Of a DNA stretch of 64,000 nucleotides, positions 60,530 through 64,000 are shown one piece after another. Position 1 is the stretch's first letter. Every line of letters begins with the position of its first letter. Under the pieces are notes generated by a model. That model did no database searches. It was given only the letters and a program-made list of their open reading frames with translations, and was not told where the DNA came from. The DNA comes from Flavihumibacter fluvii (GTDB lineage: Bacteria > Bacteroidota > Bacteroidia > Chitinophagales > Chitinophagaceae): the NCBI RefSeq assembly GCF_018595675.2, contig NZ_CP092333.1, positions 334,001-398,000 on the forward strand. The letters are read 5' to 3'. Position numbers and translations under genes: made by a program.

Positions 60530-61639
60530 TCAGGTTCGAAGCCTGTAACGCTTTCCTGGTATGGTTTCTATGAGATTTTTTAATTCAAGTGTTAAAATGG
60601 CTGCAGCGGCATTCCCTGCAGTTAATCCAGTTTTAATATATAATTCATCAATGGGTAAAAAGTCATGCATTCCCAGCAGGTGAAGGATGATGGTTTCAGC
60701 CGGATTGAGGTCATGTGGCAGGCTGAGCTGGGCCTGAACTATTGTTGGCTGTTTGGGTTGCTCCCAATCTTTTTCAGCCAGGAATCCAGCTGAATCGGTC
60801 AGCAGGATAGCTTTATTGGTCCGTATCAATAAATTGCAACCACTGCTTTTTTGATCAGTTGTCCTGCCTGGAAATGCAAATACCTCACAATTGTATCCTG
60901 ATGCCAGTGATGCGGTGATCATGCTGCCGCCCTTGATACCAGTCTCCACTACAACAACAGCATCACTCAGTCCGGCTACGATTCTGTTGCGAACGGGAAA
61001 GTGGTGTTTTTCGGGTTTTTTACCTATCGGGAATTCCGTAATGAAACCACAATTCTGGCGCAGCATCTCACGGGCCAGACCCTGGTGTTCAGGCGGGTAG
61101 ATTTCGTCTAAGCCATGTGCCAGAATGCCGATGGTAGGCAGACCGTATTTCAAAGCTGCTTTATGTGCGAGGCCATCAATACCATAAGCCATTCCACTGA
61201 TGATGGTGATGTTTTGACCGGCCAGGTCCCTGATGAATTTTTCTGTCAGTCCACGGCCGTATTCAGTATGATTGCGGGTTCCGATGACCGCTACGGTTCG
61301 TTGGTTATTTAGGGTAATTTTCCCTTTGCAATAGAGAAGGGTAGGTGGATCATAACAATTCAATAAGCGAATAGGATAGTTGTCCTCCCCAATGAAAAGG
61401 GTACTGATGCCATGGGCTTCGACCTGTTTTTGCATTTTCTCACATTCTGCAAAATCATTGAAATGGCGGATGGAACGGGCCCTGATACCCCCAATTCCCG
61501 GGATGGCTTCCAACTCGGCAAGTGAAGCAGAAAATATGGCGGTGGCTGTTTTAAAATGATCAACCAATACTTTCGCATGTACATGACCGATATTACTCGC
61601 AAGGCTGAGGGCGATCTGGTAAATTTTTTCGGAATACAT
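60530..61639 (-). CDS. dprA: DNA-processing protein DprA
   Basis: 369-residue Rossmann-like protein that loads RecA on incoming single-stranded DNA in natural transformation. Helix-hairpin-helix region near the start (AIPGIGGIRARSIRHF), then the core: VIGTRNHTEYGRGLTEKF, SGMAYGIDGLAHKAAL, GLDEIYPPEHQGLAREM, GGSMITASLASGYNCEVFAFPG and SGCNLLIRTNKA. A C-terminal winged-helix (EELKNLIETIPGKRYRL) is present. It is followed by guaB on the same strand, with 45 bases and a guaB promoter between. Length is normal. Confidence 0.95.
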   Translation of the reverse strand: MYSEKIYQIALSLASNIGHVHAKVLVDHFKTATAIFSASLAELEAIPGIGGIRARSIRHFNDFAECEKMQKQVEAHGISTLFIGEDNYPIRLLNCYDPPTLLYCKGKITLNNQRTVAVIGTRNHTEYGRGLTEKFIRDLAGQNITIISGMAYGIDGLAHKAALKYGLPTIGILAHGLDEIYPPEHQGLAREMLRQNCGFITEFPIGKKPEKHHFPVRNRIVAGLSDAVVVVETGIKGGSMITASLASGYNCEVFAFPGRTTDQKSSGCNLLIRTNKAILLTDSAGFLAEKDWEQPKQPTIVQAQLSLPHDLNPAETIILHLLGMHDFLPIDELYIKTGLTAGNAAAAILTLELKNLIETIPGKRYRLRT

Positions 61640-61698
61640 TATTTTCTTTAGGCTGAAAATAATCTCCCGGTTTTATTTGCGCCAGCGTGAAATAACGG

Positions 61699-63615
61699 TT
61701 ATTCTGCTACTACTTTCAGCTCTGTGCGGCGATTACGCGCCCGGCCTTCTTCTGTGCTATTATCTGCGATTGGTTGTGTGGCGCCAAATCCCTGGAAGCG
61801 CAACCTTTTAGGATCGATACCGTTTTTGCCCAGGTAGTTCACCACCGATTGAGCCCGGCCATTGGATAGTTTGAGGTTATCTGCCGCCTTTCCAACATTA
61901 TCAGTGTACCCATTGATCTGAATTTGCAGGGTTGGGTTTTCTTTCAACAGGTGGACAAGTTGGTCCAATTCTACCTGCGAGTTGGTCCCCAGGGAAATAC
62001 TATTTGTTTCAAAGAAAATGTTTTTCAGGACCACAGTTGCATTTGCGGTGATGGGCTGCAACGGTATATTGATATGGTAAGTTGAATCAGGCGATTTCTG
62101 GCTGAGCGGGAAACTTTCCGAAAAAATCAGGTACCCTTTACGGTTCACATTGAAGGCATAATCACGGCCAACCGGCAGGGTGATCAGGTAATTTCCGGTT
62201 TCATCAGTTTGTAATTTACTGATTATTTGGCGAGTACTGATATCCGTTAGTTCTACTGCTGAAGGGAGCCCCTGCCCGGTTTTGGCATCAGTGACCTTAC
62301 CTTTTACCCATAGTGTTTTAATGGGTCTTACGTCGGGCCGCATAGTAAATGTATAGAGATCCAGTCCGCCCCTGCTATCCGCCCTGTCACTGGCATAAAA
62401 AGCAGTGCTGCCATCGGCAGAAATCACCAGGCTGCCTTCGTTTTCTATTGTGTTGATGGGGAAACCAAGGTTTCGAGGCAGGCTGAAACTGCCTTTTGGG
62501 CCTTTGCGGGCCAGGAACAAATCATCGCCACCATATCCTACCAATCCATTTGACGTAAAGTACAGGCTCTGGTTATCCGCATGAATAAAAGGGCAACTTT
62601 CGTCACCACCCGTATTGATTTCAGGACCCAGGTTTTCAGGATCACTCCATCGGCCATTTGGCATGAGGTGGCTCACATAAATATCACTTCCGCCATAGCC
62701 CTCTGGCCTGCGACTGGCAAAATAGAGATCGCGCTTATCGGGCGACAGGCTGGGAGCTGATTCCCAGGCTTCAGTATTTATTTTGTTTCCAAGGTTTTCT
62801 GGTTCACTCCAGCCTTCTGGCGTTAAGTAAGAAATATACAGGTCACAGCTGCCCATTCCTTCAGGGAAATTGCAGCCTGTGAAGATCAGCCATTCACCAT
62901 CTTGTGAAACAGACTGAGCGCCTTCATTGAGGTTGGAATTGATCATTCCTGTAAGTCCACGCGCTTTTATCCAACCTTCGCCTTCCCTTTGGGTGCCATA
63001 AAAATCTTCATTGTAGTTGTTCACCCGGCGGGTAAAAATCAATTGCTGATTATCGATGGTGAGCGCAGGGTAATATTCGGAAACGGCACTGTTCACGCTA
63101 TCGCCCAGGTTGACCGGGGCAAATTTATAACTGCTGATATCCGGATTTTTAGCCTGTTCAAGAGCAAAGAGGTAACACCGGCGGCGATAGGCGGCTGCCC
63201 GCTGGCTGGATTCATTCAGGTCGTTGATCGTCATAAAGCGATTCACTGCATGCAGGGCTTCATCAAAACGGCCCTTACCTGCCAGGTTAATGGAATAGGG
63301 CAGGTTATAATCTTTGAAATAAAGGGAATCTATTGCCTCTGCTTTCTGGTAATGAAAAATGGAATTATCGTAATCTTTCAGTTCTCCGTACATGCCGGCT
63401 ATGGATAACCAGGCATCTGCATATCCAGGATCGATGGCTACTGCTTTTTTCAATATCGCAATACCCTCGATAAAATGGTCATTTTCAGCCTGCCGGATGG
63501 CTTCCTGGTAAAGCTTTACCGCTTTCGGGTTCACTTTATCTGCATTATAGACCTGTGCAAAACCGGGGCATGCCAGGATCGAAAACAGGAGCAGGGCGAA
63601 GAGGCGTTTTTGCAT
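61699..63615 (-). CDS. PorE-like TPR / beta-propeller / OmpA protein
   Basis: 638 residues with an N-terminal signal peptide (MQKRLFALLLFSILACPGFAQ). Four domains in order: tetratricopeptide repeats at about 30-135 (AIAILKKAVAIDPGYADAW), a PD40-type beta-propeller at about 180-430 (repeats such as SAPSLSPDKRDLYFASRRP), a carboxypeptidase-regulatory-like domain at about 440-525 (WVKGKVTDAKTGQGLPSAVEL), and an OmpA peptidoglycan-binding domain at 530-638 (INGYTDNVGKAADNLKLSNGRAQSVV). That is the architecture of PorE, a type IX secretion component linking to peptidoglycan. The Cys of ILAC could be a lipobox. Assignment to PorE is by architecture only. Confidence 0.85.
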   Translation of the reverse strand: MQKRLFALLLFSILACPGFAQVYNADKVNPKAVKLYQEAIRQAENDHFIEGIAILKKAVAIDPGYADAWLSIAGMYGELKDYDNSIFHYQKAEAIDSLYFKDYNLPYSINLAGKGRFDEALHAVNRFMTINDLNESSQRAAAYRRRCYLFALEQAKNPDISSYKFAPVNLGDSVNSAVSEYYPALTIDNQQLIFTRRVNNYNEDFYGTQREGEGWIKARGLTGMINSNLNEGAQSVSQDGEWLIFTGCNFPEGMGSCDLYISYLTPEGWSEPENLGNKINTEAWESAPSLSPDKRDLYFASRRPEGYGGSDIYVSHLMPNGRWSDPENLGPEINTGGDESCPFIHADNQSLYFTSNGLVGYGGDDLFLARKGPKGSFSLPRNLGFPINTIENEGSLVISADGSTAFYASDRADSRGGLDLYTFTMRPDVRPIKTLWVKGKVTDAKTGQGLPSAVELTDISTRQIISKLQTDETGNYLITLPVGRDYAFNVNRKGYLIFSESFPLSQKSPDSTYHINIPLQPITANATVVLKNIFFETNSISLGTNSQVELDQLVHLLKENPTLQIQINGYTDNVGKAADNLKLSNGRAQSVVNYLGKNGIDPKRLRFQGFGATQPIADNSTEEGRARNRRTELKVVAE

Positions 63616-63660
63616 AGTTCGTTTTGATAATAGTAGTAGAACGAAATTTAGGCCAATTTA

Positions 63661-63717
63661 GTGAGCAGGGAGCAGGAAGCAGTGAGCAGTGGACTTTTGT
63701 CCTGCTTCCTGCTCACT
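63661..63717 (-). repeat. Heptad repeat hairpin abutting the queE stop codon
   Basis: On the minus strand the stop TAG runs into TGAGCAGGAAGCAG in 7-bp steps. A second, opposite tract follows (plus-strand units GTGAGCA, GGGAGCA, GGAAGCA, GTGAGCA at 63661-63688), giving a 13-bp stem between 63670-63682 and 63702-63714. It separates queE from the PorE-like gene. Confidence 0.85.
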
Positions 63718-64000
63718 ACGGAACGTCTATATATTTATGGCTCTGGATGCTTAACTCCCACTGAGGATGGGCTTTAATATAGTCGATGATGGGTGGCAAC
63801 ATGATATCCTTTTTATCCCATTCAGGTTGCAGGTACAATTTACAGCCAGGCTTAACCTGCTGTGCAAACTGATCGGCCCAGGCAAAATCAGATTTGTTAA
63901 AAATCACCACTTTTAATTCATCGGCTGCAGCAATTGCCTCCGGAAGGGGGGATTTGAATTTTTTTGGTGAGAGGCATACCCAATCCCACTGACCAGACAT
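63716..64000 (-). CDS. queE: 7-carboxy-7-deazaguanine synthase QueE, C-terminal part
   Basis: The 94 residues up to the stop match the C-terminus of QueE, a radical SAM enzyme that contracts 6-carboxytetrahydropterin to 7-carboxy-7-deazaguanine in queuosine synthesis. Visible are GQWDWVCLSPKKFK, ADELKVVIFNKSDF and a C-terminal CKLYLQPEWDKKD. The N-terminal cluster motif lies beyond the window; the Met at 64000 is probably internal. QueD-like and folE genes at 37043-38088 make its substrate. Only partial, so confidence in the family comes from the CLSPKKF and QPEW motifs. Confidence 0.88.
   Translation of the reverse strand: MSGQWDWVCLSPKKFKSPLPEAIAAADELKVVIFNKSDFAWADQFAQQVKPGCKLYLQPEWDKKDIMLPPIIDYIKAHPQWELSIQSHKYIDVP

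Noticed and set aside
59709-60548. 279-residue plus-strand ORF
   Set aside because: Lies antisense within guaB, whose protein motifs are complete; a shadow frame.

Overview
The window is a gene-dense stretch of a Bacteroidota chromosome, most likely from the Chitinophagaceae or a close relative. That placement rests on several things: a 2401-residue SprA (the type IX secretion and gliding translocon), a protein with a T9SS-type C-terminal sorting domain, a PorE-like OmpA protein, the futalosine menaquinone genes mqnD and mqnB, the neighbour pairs ftsK-lolA and ruvA-sprA, an almost complete lack of Shine-Dalgarno sequences, and repeated promoter -7 boxes of the form TAnnTTTG. The placement is inference from gene content; there is no rRNA in the window. 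I see no tRNA, rRNA, CRISPR array, transposase, integrase or prophage. The content is mostly housekeeping.

Layout. 1-8335: a truncated M28 peptidase, a DUF3500-like protein, a membrane protein, a broken fatty-acid desaturase, a voltage-gated K+ channel, a 2OG-Fe(II) oxygenase, a DUF1624-type membrane acyltransferase and an orphan 7TM histidine kinase. 8409-17704: ftsK and lolA, an AraC regulator, ubiX, a thioredoxin-fold protein, an alpha-oxoamine synthase and a PafA-like phosphatase. 17817-22696: an M16 protease, then an overlapping radical SAM/SPASM and FkbM methyltransferase pair. 22686-29837: a minus-strand run with class I and class II fructose-bisphosphate aldolases, a kinase-fold protein of unknown role, a ZIP transporter, a signal-less metal-receptor-like protein and cystathionine beta-synthase. 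29882-38088: a hydrolase, tex, a class IV aminotransferase, photolyase, mqnD/mqnB, a PTPS/QueD protein and folE. 38176-45818: fabD, an acetyltransferase, a Cys/Met PLP enzyme, a DinB protein, a nucleoid-associated protein, a lipoprotein, fabH and ruvA. 45864-64000: sprA, SDR, T9SS cargo, hydrolase, lnt, guaB, dprA, a PorE-like protein and the 3' end of queE.

How the genes relate. SprA, the T9SS cargo protein and the PorE-like protein belong to one secretion machinery. LolA and Lnt serve lipoprotein maturation and transport. FabD and FabH serve fatty-acid initiation. CBS and the Cys/Met PLP enzyme point to sulfur amino-acid conversion. MqnB, MqnD and possibly UbiX point to menaquinone by the futalosine route. 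FolE, the QueD-like protein and QueE belong to pterin and deazaguanine synthesis.

The least explained material lies between genes and in one orphan family. (i) A 128-bp palindrome between lolA and the AraC gene is built on an exact 11-bp period. (ii) A family of 7-bp-period tracts sits immediately after the stop codons of four minus-strand genes, always in the same polarity. (iii) Two tandem, related, terminator-ended units at 14250-14550 may be small RNAs. (iv) A 670-bp G-poor region upstream of the metal-receptor-like gene carries hairpins, one with a GAAA tetraloop. (v) The gene at 25033-26142 shows kinase catalytic residues but belongs to no family I recognise. I found no clearly new defence or biosynthetic system.
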